Made by a program: the position numbers and the translations under genes. The notes under the pieces are model-generated. The model worked only from the letters and a program-made list of their open reading frames with translations. It was not told where the DNA came from and did no database searches. Shown here piece after piece: positions 1-9,390 of a stretch of 64,000 nt of DNA; within the stretch, counting starts at the first letter, position 1; the number at the start of each line of letters is the position of its first letter. Source of the stretch: Ww85 sp963745765 (GTDB lineage: Bacteria > Desulfobacterota > Desulfobulbia > Desulfobulbales > Desulfocapsaceae). The DNA is taken from contig CAVUYQ010000009.1 of NCBI GenBank assembly GCA_963745765.1, positions 50,293 to 114,292 on the forward strand, given 5' to 3'.

Positions 1-1454
1 CCGCCGAAGTAAACATCTGGATTAGCCCATATATTAATGGCCATCCGGGAGGATAAGCACTCAAGGGCTTCAGGTCTGAACCCCGGCTCTACCTGTACCG
101 TCTCACCATCCCAGAAGAGGCGTGGCGCCTCAACTGCTTCCTGCAGATTACGTCCGAAATCAACAACCTGGCTGAGCACCTGGCTGATCGTTGTACGAAT
201 GCGCTTTGATCCTCCGCTGCCGATGACCAGTCTGATATCATTTCCGTTAACGAGGAGCGATGGGGACATCATCGAACCGACACGCTCCCCGGGAGGACTC
301 GAATGAAAGCCGTTCGGGTGCAGATCATCTTCGCCCATCATATTATTGAGCATGACACCGGTACCTGAAGCAAAATAGCCGGATCCTTCTCCGTTGGAGC
401 AGGTCATTGAGGCACAATTGCCATGCTGGTCAGCGATGCTGACGTGGGTTGTACCCCGGTTGAACATTCTGATCCGCCGACAGGATTGCGCAAATATCTC
501 ACCTTCTTCAAGAAATGCTTTGAGCAGCGAAGGGGTAGTCACACCCGCTTCGCGAATGTTCTCCACCTCCTGCATAAGAGCCACGGTTCGGGCTAGTTGC
601 CCGCCATCACCCCAGTTACCGGCGTAGGGGCCCAACCTTTCCAGAAGGGCTATTGACAAGCCTATGAGCGTTCCCCCCATGGACGGCTCCGGACAGGTGA
701 GAAGATGGTAGCCGCGGTAGGGAATCTTCAACGGCGTCCGCTCAAACACCTGGTAAGCGGCCAGGTCCTCACGTGTCAGATAACCGCCCCCTTCTTTCAT
801 ATCACGATCGATTCGGTTGGCAATTTCACCCCGGTAAAAGCTCTCGCCGTCGTCCTCGGCGACCTGTTCAAGAAAGGCTGCGCAGTCCGGGTTGTGTTGC
901 TGATCTCCGGTCTTCTTGTAGATGCCGCCCGGCTCATAGATAGCCCGGGCATCAGGGTGCAGGGTCAGGATCGGGTAGAGCAGCCTGAGAAAATTCCCCT
1001 GCTGTTCGTTAATGACATGTTCCTTTGCCAGTTCGCGGGCTGGTGCAATCACCTCAGCAAGACTCATGCGGCCAAGTCTCTTCTGGATATGAACCAGTCC
1101 TTTCAAGGTGCCGGGCACGGCCACGGAGCCTAAGCCGATATTAAAGTCCTGGCCGACACCGGAAAAGTTCACCGTGACCGGGAAAAAATGCGGATCAAGG
1201 TCAGCAGTATCCAGATTTCGTCCCGGTGTATCGACAAAAAAGTCAAAAAACAGGCTCTGCCCCTGTTTTTCACTGTGTCCAAGTAAGAAACCGCCTCCCC
1301 CGAGACTGGTCAGGGTCGGCTCCACAACGGCTGAAGCAAAACCGGCTGCAACAACCGCATCAAAGGCGTTACCGCCTTCCCTTAAAATAGCGGCAGCGGT
1401 AGCGCTTACCAGTGTATGGCCGGAAGCCACAATTGCTTTGTTATATTTACTCAC
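1..1454 (-). CDS. ggt: Gamma-glutamyltransferase (GGT), 3' end cut by the window
   Basis: N-terminal nucleophile hydrolase that removes the gamma-glutamyl group from glutathione and related peptides by hydrolysis or transpeptidation. About 484 residues are visible. Seen: an N-terminal GGNAFDAVVAAGFA segment, a SLGGGGFLL loop, the autocleavage region RGTTHVSIAD whose second Thr is the expected catalytic nucleophile, and the C-terminal GSGGSKRIRTTISQ segment that matches the GSPGGSRI oxyanion motif. The GTG start is chosen because AAAGGA lies about 8 bases upstream and the conserved NKAIVASGH begins just after it. No secretion signal is seen, which is unusual since most bacterial GGTs are periplasmic. 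The start overlaps the stop of the small upstream gene by 4 bases, so the two are probably co-transcribed with the M20 amidohydrolase. The family call is firm; the substrate is not known. Confidence 0.93.
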   Translation of the reverse strand, partial: MSKYNKAIVASGHTLVSATAAAILREGGNAFDAVVAAGFASAVVEPTLTSLGGGGFLLGHSEKQGQSLFFDFFVDTPGRNLDTADLDPHFFPVTVNFSGVGQDFNIGLGSVAVPGTLKGLVHIQKRLGRMSLAEVIAPARELAKEHVINEQQGNFLRLLYPILTLHPDARAIYEPGGIYKKTGDQQHNPDCAAFLEQVAEDDGESFYRGEIANRIDRDMKEGGGYLTREDLAAYQVFERTPLKIPYRGYHLLTCPEPSMGGTLIGLSIALLERLGPYAGNWGDGGQLARTVALMQEVENIREAGVTTPSLLKAFLEEGEIFAQSCRRIRMFNRGTTHVSIADQHGNCASMTCSNGEGSGYFASGTGVMLNNMMGEDDLHPNGFHSSPPGERVGSMMSPSLLVNGNDIRLVIGSGGSKRIRTTISQVLSQVVDFGRNLQEAVEAPRLFWDGETVQVEPGFRPEALECLSSRMAINIWANPDVYFG

Positions 1455-1772
1455 TTCAAGAATCCTTTATGTACCGTGCTGATGACTTGTTTAAAGTCAC
1501 CTGATTCCCTGCATAGTGCAGGCTGGAGATCTGCACCTGTGCCCTGTATGAAAATGGTGTCCATTCGATCAATAGAGCCGTATGATCCAAGTTCTTCGGC
1601 CATCGAACAGGTCTGCATCAAATCATTTTCCCCATCTTTCAGATCAGCGCATATTCCTGTCTGAATTTCGAGAATTGATTTAATAAATTCGGGGGAAAGA
1701 CGGGGCAGAAGGATTTCCGGAGCGTTATTTGCCGGAACCTGGCCTGGACGTCAAAGTATCTGCGGACATCAT
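1451..1772 (-). CDS. Small conserved-looking protein, about 107 aa, broken by one frameshift
   Basis: Not recognised. The ATG overlaps the TGA stop of the upstream M20 amidohydrolase and the stop overlaps the GTG of GGT, so the position looks translationally coupled. From the ATG the frame stops after about 15 codons. A +1 shift near the two CCAGG runs around 1745 opens a frame that continues for about 95 codons (segments APEILLPRLSPEF, MAEELGSYGSIDRMD, TIFIQGTGADLQPALCRES). The total length is 322 nt, one more than a multiple of three, which fits one extra base. No signal peptide, membrane segment or cysteine motif is evident. It could be a small accessory or regulatory subunit, but this is only inferred from position. 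Confidence 0.5.
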
Positions 1773-2995
1773 TTACCCGGAGGAAATTCATCCTCTCCTG
1801 CCTGGTCAAGCCAACGCCAGGCGACATGTGCCAGCCAGCGGCTGCCAATTTCGAGACAATGCTCGTCAAAATCAAAGGTAGAACTGTGTGCCGGTCCGGC
1901 GGAGGCAGTCAATGCTCCGCCAAAGCGCACCAGGCAGCCGTCCACCCGCTGCTGGTAGAAGGCAAAATCCTCCGCCCCCAGGCTCGGCAATCCCTGAGAT
2001 ATGACCTTATCAAAAGCGGTTGTATCCCTGGCGGCAGCCCTGGCGGTCTCGGCAGCCCGTCTTGAATTGACAACCGCCGGCAAGCCGGGCTCGAAAACAA
2101 TCTCTGCCTGGACGCCATACATGCTCTCAAGAGCGGAGACCATCCGTTTCAAACCGTGCATTGTTTTATCCCGTGTCGTCTCGTCTGTCGAGCGCATAGT
2201 TCCGTTCAGTAAGGCTTCAGCGGCAATAACATTATTTACGGTACCACTCTGAAAACTTCCGATGGTGATTACCTCTGCCCGGTTGGGATCAACCTCGCGT
2301 GAGACCAGTGTCTGGATACTCATGACAAGGCTTGAAGCAGCGACAATGGCATCAGTGGCTTCATGCGGCCGGGCAGCATGCCCGCCTCTTCCTCTGATTC
2401 TGATAGAGAATGGGTCGGAAAATGCGCAGATGATGCCTTCGTCAACCGTTATCTCACCTGTCTGGAAGTGGGTATCAATATGTCCGGCAAAGACCGCCCC
2501 GACATCATCAAGCACGCCGGCCTTGACCAGCAGATCAGCACCATTACCATGCTCTTCGGCCGGTTGAAAAATCAGCTTCACCCGACCGGGGATATTACCG
2601 TTCTTTTGCAACAGGGCTGCTGCTCCAAGCAGCATGGCCACATGCCCGTCATGTCCGCATGCATGCATTATTCCCTTGGACCCCGAACCGAAAAAAAGTT
2701 TGGTTTCCTCGGTAACGGGAAGCGCATCCATATCAGCCCGCAGTCCGACAACGGGAAGACCGCCGTGCACTCCGCCAAGAAGGCCTATGACGCCGGTTCT
2801 GCCAACACTGCTGGTTGACGGAATTTCAAGTTCCGCCAGTTTCTCCTGAATATAAACGGCGGTACGGGTTTCATGGAAGGATAGCTCCGGATGCTGATGC
2901 AGGTGGCGCCGGATAGCAATAATCCAGCTTGCCAGCTCTTCATCAACCTGAAAAGACGGCTGGTTCCCTGCCTGCCTGTCGGCTGATCTACTCAA
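1769..2995 (-). CDS. M20 family metallo-amidohydrolase (N-acyl amino acid / hippurate hydrolase type)
   Basis: A 408-residue zinc-type peptidase of family M20D, which removes acyl groups from N-acyl amino acids or opens small amide bonds in the cytoplasm. Seen: GLRADMDALPV near residue 85, HACGHDGH with metal-binding Cys and His, QPAEEHGNGA carrying the catalytic Glu pair, and GAEDFAFYQQ near the C-terminus that supplies the last ligand. The length is normal for hippurate or indole-3-acetyl amino acid hydrolases. The start overlaps the DUF4177 gene by 8 bases and the stop overlaps the next small gene. With GGT downstream, the group may recycle modified amino acids or peptides. The exact substrate cannot be read from sequence. 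Confidence 0.88.
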   Translation of the reverse strand: MSRSADRQAGNQPSFQVDEELASWIIAIRRHLHQHPELSFHETRTAVYIQEKLAELEIPSTSSVGRTGVIGLLGGVHGGLPVVGLRADMDALPVTEETKLFFGSGSKGIMHACGHDGHVAMLLGAAALLQKNGNIPGRVKLIFQPAEEHGNGADLLVKAGVLDDVGAVFAGHIDTHFQTGEITVDEGIICAFSDPFSIRIRGRGGHAARPHEATDAIVAASSLVMSIQTLVSREVDPNRAEVITIGSFQSGTVNNVIAAEALLNGTMRSTDETTRDKTMHGLKRMVSALESMYGVQAEIVFEPGLPAVVNSRRAAETARAAARDTTAFDKVISQGLPSLGAEDFAFYQQRVDGCLVRFGGALTASAGPAHSSTFDFDEHCLEIGSRWLAHVAWRWLDQAGEDEFPPGK

Positions 2996-3353
2996 TCCTG
3001 ATCGCTCCTATCTCATTTTTTTTCCCGGTACTATTTTCTTTAGAGGCGTCACCGCCTGCATCTTCCTTATCATCCCTGAACCTTTCGTCGTCGGGCGGGG
3101 CCGCGGTTTCAACGGTTTCCTCTCTGCCAGCGTCTGCATCTTCTTCATGATACCGGTTTCCCGACTGCATACCGAGCGGCTGCTTGAAAAAAACGATAAC
3201 ACCGTCCTGGACTTCAAGCACCGAGATGACCTCCCAGCCGCTTTTACCATAGTCATTCAGGGCATGCTCGATTTCACTCTCATCAAGAAATCCAACACCA
3301 AGCAACCCCTCTTTTTTTAATTCGAAATGGACTGTTTTATAGATCCACTTCAT
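2988..3353 (-). CDS. DUF4177 domain protein with acidic C-terminal tail
   Basis: A 121-residue protein. The first 60 residues match the DUF4177 pattern: an MKWIYKTVHFEL start, then the helix LNDYGKSGWEVISVLE, which has the typical GxxGWE turn followed by a closing beta strand. The second half is rich in Glu, Asp, Arg and Lys (EEDADAGREE, DDERFRDDKEDAG) and is probably disordered. AGGTG sits a suitable distance before the ATG. It overlaps the M20 gene and appears to lead this operon. The biochemical role of DUF4177 is not established; small proteins of this type are usually stand-alone or fused to regulators. Confidence 0.7.
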   Translation of the reverse strand: MKWIYKTVHFELKKEGLLGVGFLDESEIEHALNDYGKSGWEVISVLEVQDGVIVFFKQPLGMQSGNRYHEEDADAGREETVETAAPPDDERFRDDKEDAGGDASKENSTGKKNEIGAIRIE

Positions 3354-3477
3354 CGTTGCACCTCATTCATCTCGTGATACATGCATGGTCGCGGCAGAAA
3401 GGACTGCAGCTTTTTCCGAACCACGTTTGTTCCAAATACTATGCGCACTTTGCATAATCAGATTCTCCAAGGGAGCC

Positions 3478-5312
3478 CTATTGGTTCCCGACAAAGGTAT
3501 CATTAACGAACTGTCCCTCGTAGACGGTACCGTCGGCAAGCGTCAGGACGCCGCTTCCGTTTCTCCGTCCCGACGCAAACTGCCCCTCATACACGGTCCC
3601 GTCAGCGGATCTCAAGAATGCCGGTACCGTTGGGCAGGTCACTTTTAAACTGCCCTTCGTAGACCGATCCATCTTTATAGTAAAGTGTTCCCCGACCGCT
3701 GAAGCTGCCTTGTTCGAACTGACCGCTATAACGGCTGCCGTCAGCAAAAAGATATTCACCTTCCCCATGAAAGTAATCATTTTTAAATTCGCCGTCATAC
3801 CTCGTACCATCCGGATAACTGAAATGGCCTTGACCATTGCGCCTGCCGTCAAAAAACATACCACTATATTCACGCCCATCACGGTAGCGGTAGGTCCCCT
3901 TGCCGTCGAAACGTCCGTGGACAATTTCTCCCTCGTACACTTCTCCGTTGATAAAGGTGATAATACCGTGACCGTCCATTAAACCGTCCTTCACCTCACC
4001 GCTGTATTGCGTTTTGTCGTCGAAGACAAAATCAACCGTTCCCGTTACCGGCGTCATCTGCCCGTCATCCATGCATATTTTCCCATCATGGGCAACCAGT
4101 TTCGGTTCTCCTGGCCCGCTTGGCTTCGTCGAAGGTGCGGGAGCGATACCGCCTGTCTCAGCCGACAGCGCCGCTGTTTCTGCAGGAACTCCTGATGCCG
4201 GCTTGCCGTCAGCTTTTTCTGCCACTGCCGGCTCGTTCTCAGCAGCCGTCCCTTCCTGAACTGCGGGTTTCCCGGCATCAGCGACCGCTGCAGGCACGAT
4301 CGGCTCTACCGGCTCTACCGGCTGGCCGTCCACAAATTCGCCGTGAAATTCCCGGCCGTCGGGATAATACATCGTCCCGCTTCCGTTCAGTTTTCCCTCT
4401 GCAAAACTTCCGACATAGCGGGAGCCGTCAGCATAGATATATTCACCTTCGCCCTGCATCTTGCCCCGGTAAAACTGGCCATTATAAGAGCTTCCGTCCG
4501 GATAATTCATGGCTCCTGTCCCATCCGGGAAATCGTCCTTAAAATTGCCGCTGTAGCGAGAACCGTCAACATAGTGAAGTTCTCCGTAGCCATTGCGTCT
4601 TCCTTCCTGGAAAGAACCGACATATTTCCGGCCGTCAGCATATTTCAGCGTTCCGGTGCCGGAATAGAGATCTCCCTCAAAACTGCCGTCATAAATATCA
4701 CCCGAAGATGACTCAAAGACACCTGACCCCGTTCTTGATGTCACCAACCACCTCGCCTCTATAGATTGAGCCATCGGGATAAGACCGTACGCCCTTCCCC
4801 AACGGTCTGCCATTCTTGAAGGAGCCTTCATACCAGCTTCCGTCCGCGTAGAGAAGGCGGCCGTTTCCATCAATCATGTTATTATGGAATTCACCTTTAT
4901 ACTCGCGGCCATCGGCAAAAAACAGCAGGCCCATGCCATTGAATTGTCCGTAGCTGAAATCGCCCCGATACTGCATCTTGTCGGGAGTAGAAAGCATCCC
5001 CTGTCCCTGGATGATACCGTCACGGAATTCACCCTCGTAGATGCGCCCATCAGCGCTTTTCAGGACACCTTTGCCATTAAATGTGCCGTTTTTAAAATCG
5101 CCTTCATACACCATGCCGTCGGGATAAGTCAGGGTACCGGTGCCGCTGGCAATGCCGCGGAAGAATGTACCCTGATATTTACGGCCGTCAGCACTTTCAT
5201 AGGTACCGGAACCGTTTTTGCAATCACCCTGAACACAGCCCGCAAAAACGTTTTGCTGCACAAACAGGCACAACACAAGTAGCGCGCCACCGATCATTTT
5301 CTCTCTTTTCAT
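3478..5312 (-). CDS. Exported MORN-repeat protein, 21 repeats, broken by two frameshifts
   Basis: Begins with a signal peptide (MKREKMIGGALLVLCLF) ending in NVFAGC, so it is exported and may be a lipoprotein, although Phe at -3 is atypical for a lipobox. The mature protein is almost entirely 23-residue MORN units of the form GxGxxxYxDGxxYxGxFxxGxxN. I count 13 units, then a roughly 95-residue Ala/Glu/Pro-rich linker, then 8 more. Frames change near 4728 and near 3613; each shift keeps the repeat register if one base is removed, and the length of 1835 nt is two more than a multiple of three. The corrected protein is about 610 residues. MORN arrays form extended beta-hairpin rods that bind lipid or protein partners; the partner here is unknown. 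The shifts are probably sequence errors. Confidence 0.82.
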
Positions 5313-5351
5313 GACTGCTATATCCCCCGTTTTCTTGTATCGGATCTCCGC

Positions 5352-6608
5352 TCAGCCCTGCTGATAGATAGATTTTATTTCCTCGCCGATAATGGCGATA
5401 CCACGGGCCACATCATCATCTTTCTGGGAATAGGTCAATCTGATACATTCATCCGTATGTTTCCAATCCTGCTGCAGCCCGGGGAAAAAATAATGACCCG
5501 AGACAACAAGTACACCCTTTTTTTTCAAACGCTCATAGAGTTCCAGGCTGCTGATCGGCAGATGCTCAAACCACAGCCAGAGGAACATCGCCCCTTCGGG
5601 AAGATGAACCCGGTAAGGTGTTCCGGCAAGTTCCCGGTGTACGCAGGCAATCGCCTTCTCGACTTTTTTCTGATAAAACGGCCTGATCATCGTGGCCCCG
5701 ATGCTGAGTATTTCACCGCTGCTGACCAGTTTTTCCGTGAGCATGGCCCCGACACTGCCGGGAGACAACGAAACAATGGCATTCATTGCCGAAACGGACT
5801 TGATGATATCTTCCCGGGCAACGATAATACCGGTCCTGACCGCCGGCAGCCCAAGCTTGGACAGGGAAAGACATTTAATGACATGGTCATCCCACACCGG
5901 TGTCGCCGGGCTGTGGATGATTCCCGGGAACGGCACTCCGTAAGCGTTATCAATAATCAACGGGATATCGTGTTGATGGGCCAGCTCAAGCAGTCGCAAA
6001 ACCTCTTTGTCGGTGATAACGTTTCCGGTCGGGTTCGTCGGACGGGAGACACAGATTGCTCCGGTCTCAGCGCCGATATCCAGTGCCTCAAAATCGACCC
6101 AGTATTTGAACATGCGGTTATCAAGATATTCGATGCGCGGTTTTGTGGTAATAAAAAACTGATTATCAATACCAAGATCGGCATAACCGATATATTCCGG
6201 CGCCAGGGGAAGCCTGATATACTTTTTCGAACCATCTTCATATGTACCACCGAACATGTTGAAAAGCATATAAAAACCGGTTTGGCTGCCATTTGTCAGG
6301 CAGATGTTCTCGGGCCCGATATCCCAGCCGTATTCCTTGCGTAAAAGTGCGGCGCAGTCCTCAATGAAGCGCATGTTGCCCTGGGGTGGATCATAAATCC
6401 CGACCAGCTCGCGCAGAAGTTCATCACTTTCGGCAATCTCCAGCAACCGTTGTTTGATAAGATCCTGAAAGGCGGGAATGTATCCGGGATTCCCCCCACC
6501 CATCATGATCATCTCCTCATCTCCGGCAAGGGCCCGGCCAAGATCGTCCATCAGGGAGATGATACCGGCCCTGGTTGTGCATTTTTTACCGTACAATGAT
6601 GTTTTCAC
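5352..6608 (-). CDS. avtA: Valine--pyruvate aminotransferase (class I/II PLP enzyme)
   Basis: A 418-residue PLP aminotransferase that resembles E. coli AvtA over its whole length, which exchanges amino groups between valine, alanine and their keto acids. Seen: MMGGGNPGYIP near the start, LTNGSQTGFY, PLAPEYIGYADLG, VSRPTNPTGNVITD with the Asn-Pro turn, DNAYGVPFPGI with the cofactor-binding Asp and Tyr, the PLP lysine in SLSKLGLPAVRTGI, and EGAMFLWLWFEHLP near the C-terminus. It lies 30 bases after the Gate-domain gene and is probably the last gene of the argJ operon. The operon thus contains two amino-acid genes, argJ and avtA. Confidence 0.9.
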   Translation of the reverse strand: MKTSLYGKKCTTRAGIISLMDDLGRALAGDEEMIMMGGGNPGYIPAFQDLIKQRLLEIAESDELLRELVGIYDPPQGNMRFIEDCAALLRKEYGWDIGPENICLTNGSQTGFYMLFNMFGGTYEDGSKKYIRLPLAPEYIGYADLGIDNQFFITTKPRIEYLDNRMFKYWVDFEALDIGAETGAICVSRPTNPTGNVITDKEVLRLLELAHQHDIPLIIDNAYGVPFPGIIHSPATPVWDDHVIKCLSLSKLGLPAVRTGIIVAREDIIKSVSAMNAIVSLSPGSVGAMLTEKLVSSGEILSIGATMIRPFYQKKVEKAIACVHRELAGTPYRVHLPEGAMFLWLWFEHLPISSLELYERLKKKGVLVVSGHYFFPGLQQDWKHTDECIRLTYSQKDDDVARGIAIIGEEIKSIYQQG

Positions 6609-6638
6609 AATAGTTCCTGCAGATTAAGCTTATTTATT

Positions 6639-7601
6639 TCAATTTCTTATAAACCGTTTCGACTGATAATAATCAACCGTCTTGACGAGAAGAAAAATGA
6701 CCACCAGAGAGAAGAAAAGCCTGCCCCAGAGAATACCGCCGAGTGCGCCGCCAAGGGCTACCATCACCAGGGTGTCTTCTATCAGGCCATGACTGAGATT
6801 CATCAGAGCCAGCGAATTGAACGTTTCCCGGCGATCCATTCTGCCGCTGGTGGTTTCCCGTATAATCAGAGCGCCGCCATAGGCTATGCCCATGATCATC
6901 CCCATAACGGTGACGGGAGCAGCCCGTGGACTCATGCCGAATGGCGGCAAGACCGGCTCCAGCATTCTCTCGATCAGTCCAAGAAACCCTATGGCTTTCA
7001 TCAGCCGCATGACCAGTAATATACAGAAAAGCACAAAAATGATCAGACCTATATTGAAAACCTGGGAAACGACCCAGTCCAGCATCGTTTTATCATTGCC
7101 ATCAATGGCAAACAGCATCCTGGCCGGTTCCTGCCACCAGCCGGTATAGAGGCAGAAATAATAAAGCAGCATCCCATAAGCCAGGGCCCCGATCAGGCGG
7201 ATCATCCCGATCGGCAGGATACCGCCACCTGCTTTTCTTGATATACTCAATTCAACCGGCAAAGAATGAGCGATAAGCATGATAGAACAGAGGATTGTTA
7301 TCTGGGCGGTAGTTAAGGCAAGAGGCGGTTCAAGGGACGTAAAAACCAGAATGGCGCTGTAAGGCGTAGTAAAAATCGCCGTTGCCCAGACCAGACCAAG
7401 CACACCGGGCAAGCCCATCAGACCCATCACCGGTTCAAGCAGTTGACTGATATAGACCACCAGGCCCATTTCTTCCAGAATTTTAGTGGCAATGACGGCG
7501 GGTATGGTGATTTTCAGAAGCTCAAGGCTGGTCGAATAGGTATCTCTTCCCAGATCCTTCAGCATCACGACAATTTTCTGTTTTTTTGTGTCGGTATTCA
7601 T
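6639..7601 (-). CDS. Nucleoside-recognition (Gate) domain membrane protein
   Basis: A 320-residue polytopic membrane protein of about eight hydrophobic segments. It shows the Gate/nucleoside-recognition pattern: paired membrane repeats, HSLPVELSISRKAGGG in the first half and MIMGIAYGGALIIRE with NLSHGLIEDTLVMVALGG in the second. Relatives include YjiH-like and SpmA/SpmB-like proteins, whose transported substrates are mostly undefined. Its ATG overlaps the stop of the MFS gene by 4 bases. The family is clear but the substrate is not. Confidence 0.75.
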   Translation of the reverse strand: MNTDTKKQKIVVMLKDLGRDTYSTSLELLKITIPAVIATKILEEMGLVVYISQLLEPVMGLMGLPGVLGLVWATAIFTTPYSAILVFTSLEPPLALTTAQITILCSIMLIAHSLPVELSISRKAGGGILPIGMIRLIGALAYGMLLYYFCLYTGWWQEPARMLFAIDGNDKTMLDWVVSQVFNIGLIIFVLFCILLVMRLMKAIGFLGLIERMLEPVLPPFGMSPRAAPVTVMGMIMGIAYGGALIIRETTSGRMDRRETFNSLALMNLSHGLIEDTLVMVALGGALGGILWGRLFFSLVVIFLLVKTVDYYQSKRFIRN

Positions 7602-8881
7602 CTCTGTTCAAAAATCCGGTCATTGACCATTGCTTTCATTTCTCTTTCGGATCTAACGAGCCAAAGGGGAAGCTTCCCTGAGCCGGGAAATCTGTCATGA
7701 TACCACCAGAAAACTGCCAGCCCGCCGACGCCGATACTTAACATACCGGCACAGATAAATCCCATTCCAAGAGAAAAATGATCGCCGATAAAACCTATCA
7801 GAACAGGTATCATACCTCCGCCAAAGACAAACGCAAGCGGGATACAGAGAGAGACCACAACATTGCCGCCGTGAGAAGCGCCGATAACGGACAATTCGGC
7901 CAGACCGGATGGAAAAAAACAGGCTGCCAGCATTGCCTGCAGAACAACAAAAATAAAAAGAGGCGTACCGGAAAAGAACCCCAGAGGGATGATCAACGTA
8001 CCTGTGCCAAGCAGTACAAAAGCTATCACCTGCCTGTTGCCGAATCGGTCACCGAGCCAACCACCCACGAACGGCATGATAATGCCGGTCGCACGGGAAA
8101 AGGCAACGAGGTGATTCGCATCGTTATATTCAAATCCTTTTTCAGCCACGAGATAGAGCGGCAGCATGGTATAAAGACCGAGGGAGGAAGAAATAGCCGT
8201 CGAGAAAAATAATACCATGAGCCAGAATCCCCCGGTAGCAAGAATATCTTTGCACCTTTTGTAGTCCGGCCTGACTCCATAGCCGCCGCTCGTCGATCCC
8301 CTCAGCCAATAGATGCTCCCCAGGACGATAAGCAAACCACCCAGCAGCCACAGGCACTCCAGCCAGGATATCCAGCCGGTGAGAAGCGCAACAGCAAGCG
8401 GGGCCGCAACAGAACCAAGATTGGGAGCGAGTTCATGGACGGCAATGGCCCTGCCCCAATAGGCAGACGGGACGATAGTGGTGATAGTGGCCAATCCTGA
8501 TGGCAGATAGAGCCCGGCCCCAAGTCCCAGACAGAACAGGGTAAGCCGGAACATGCTCAGGGATTCGCAGAACGGTAAAAGGCAGAGGATAGAGCCGGTG
8601 ACAACTGATGACAGGACGATCGCCCCTTTATGTGAGAGGGAGGATGAGAAGAATCCTGATGCCAGGATAGAGAGACAGTATCCTATTGAAATGATTAAAA
8701 AGAAAGATCCTGACCCGGTATGACTCAGGTGCAGATCCTGTTCTATAAAGGGAAGAAGCGGAGCAAAAATAATCCGGGAAGTAAAATTGAGAAGAAAAAT
8801 GCTGGTTATAAAGAGAATGGCGGGCAGCACCTTATCAAAGCTCTGATAAGGTGCCCGCGCAACGGCACTATCACCAATCAT
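7598..8881 (-). CDS. Major facilitator superfamily transporter
   Basis: About 427 residues with roughly twelve membrane segments. An MFS signature is visible: loop FVGGWLGDRFGNRQ between segments in the second half, resembling the GxLaDrxGrkxxl motif, and the segment LPSGLATITTIVPSAYWGRAIA. The start is placed at the ATG that overlaps the SixA stop by 4 bases (MIGDSAVARAP). A longer in-frame start exists but would lie inside sixA and adds a non-membrane Arg/Cys-rich leader, so it was rejected. An 11-bp inverted repeat lies in the first codons. The substrate is unknown. Confidence 0.78.
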   Translation of the reverse strand: MIGDSAVARAPYQSFDKVLPAILFITSIFLLNFTSRIIFAPLLPFIEQDLHLSHTGSGSFFLIISIGYCLSILASGFFSSSLSHKGAIVLSSVVTGSILCLLPFCESLSMFRLTLFCLGLGAGLYLPSGLATITTIVPSAYWGRAIAVHELAPNLGSVAAPLAVALLTGWISWLECLWLLGGLLIVLGSIYWLRGSTSGGYGVRPDYKRCKDILATGGFWLMVLFFSTAISSSLGLYTMLPLYLVAEKGFEYNDANHLVAFSRATGIIMPFVGGWLGDRFGNRQVIAFVLLGTGTLIIPLGFFSGTPLFIFVVLQAMLAACFFPSGLAELSVIGASHGGNVVVSLCIPLAFVFGGGMIPVLIGFIGDHFSLGMGFICAGMLSIGVGGLAVFWWYHDRFPGSGKLPLWLVRSEREMKAMVNDRIFEQR

Positions 8882-9390
8882 TCGCCATTGCTCCGACTGA
8901 CATGCAGTTTTGGATAATCTAAAAAGAGAAGGCGGCCTTCCTTTTCGGCAACCTCCGGCCAGTCGATGTTCTCCAGACCGATAGAAACAATTCCGCAAGT
9001 AGGAATGGCAGTCAGTGTCCTGCCGGTAAGCCATTCAGCACAGTCGGTAATAACAAAATTGTGTCCGACCAGGGCCAGTGCGTTTATTTCTGATGCGGTG
9101 TTTCTGATGACGCCAAGCAGGGTATCAAGATCGGCGGTGTATATTTCTTCCAGGTATTGAATCGTACCTTTATCATAGCCGATTGCATCACAAATAATCC
9201 GGGCTGTTTTTTTTGCCCTCCTGGCAGGGCTTGAAAGCAGCATGTCCGGCTGGATGCAGGAATCTCTCAAGCGCTTTCCCATAAACGCAGCATCCCGCTT
9301 ACCCCGTTTATTCAGAGGTCGGTTGAAATCCGTCAGTGACGGGTCGGCCCAGCTCGATTTCGCATGGCGAATCAGGTAGAGATGTTTCAT
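8878..9390 (-). CDS. sixA: SixA-type phosphohistidine phosphatase
   Basis: A 170-residue histidine phosphatase. Seen: the catalytic LYLIRHAKSSWADPS at the start, the SixA-typical NRPLNKRGKRDAAFMGKRL, the second-site SSPARRAKKTA, and the late ALVGHNFVITD with the second catalytic His. SixA-type enzymes remove phosphate from phosphohistidine on HPt domains or PTS proteins. It overlaps its neighbours on both sides by 4 bases. Because the upstream genes are ParA-like and CHAD proteins, it might instead act on phosphate chemistry linked to polyphosphate; that is inference only. Confidence 0.88.
   Translation of the reverse strand: MKHLYLIRHAKSSWADPSLTDFNRPLNKRGKRDAAFMGKRLRDSCIQPDMLLSSPARRAKKTARIICDAIGYDKGTIQYLEEIYTADLDTLLGVIRNTASEINALALVGHNFVITDCAEWLTGRTLTAIPTCGIVSIGLENIDWPEVAEKEGRLLFLDYPKLHVSRSNGE

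Noticed and set aside
8827..8854. Hairpin GCACCTTATCA...TGATAAGGTGC as a terminator
   Set aside because: It lies in the first codons of the MFS gene without a T run; termination there would cut the operon.
8882..9034. N-terminal extension of the MFS transporter
   Set aside because: It would overlap sixA by about 150 bases and has no membrane segment; the ATG overlapping the SixA stop is the better start.
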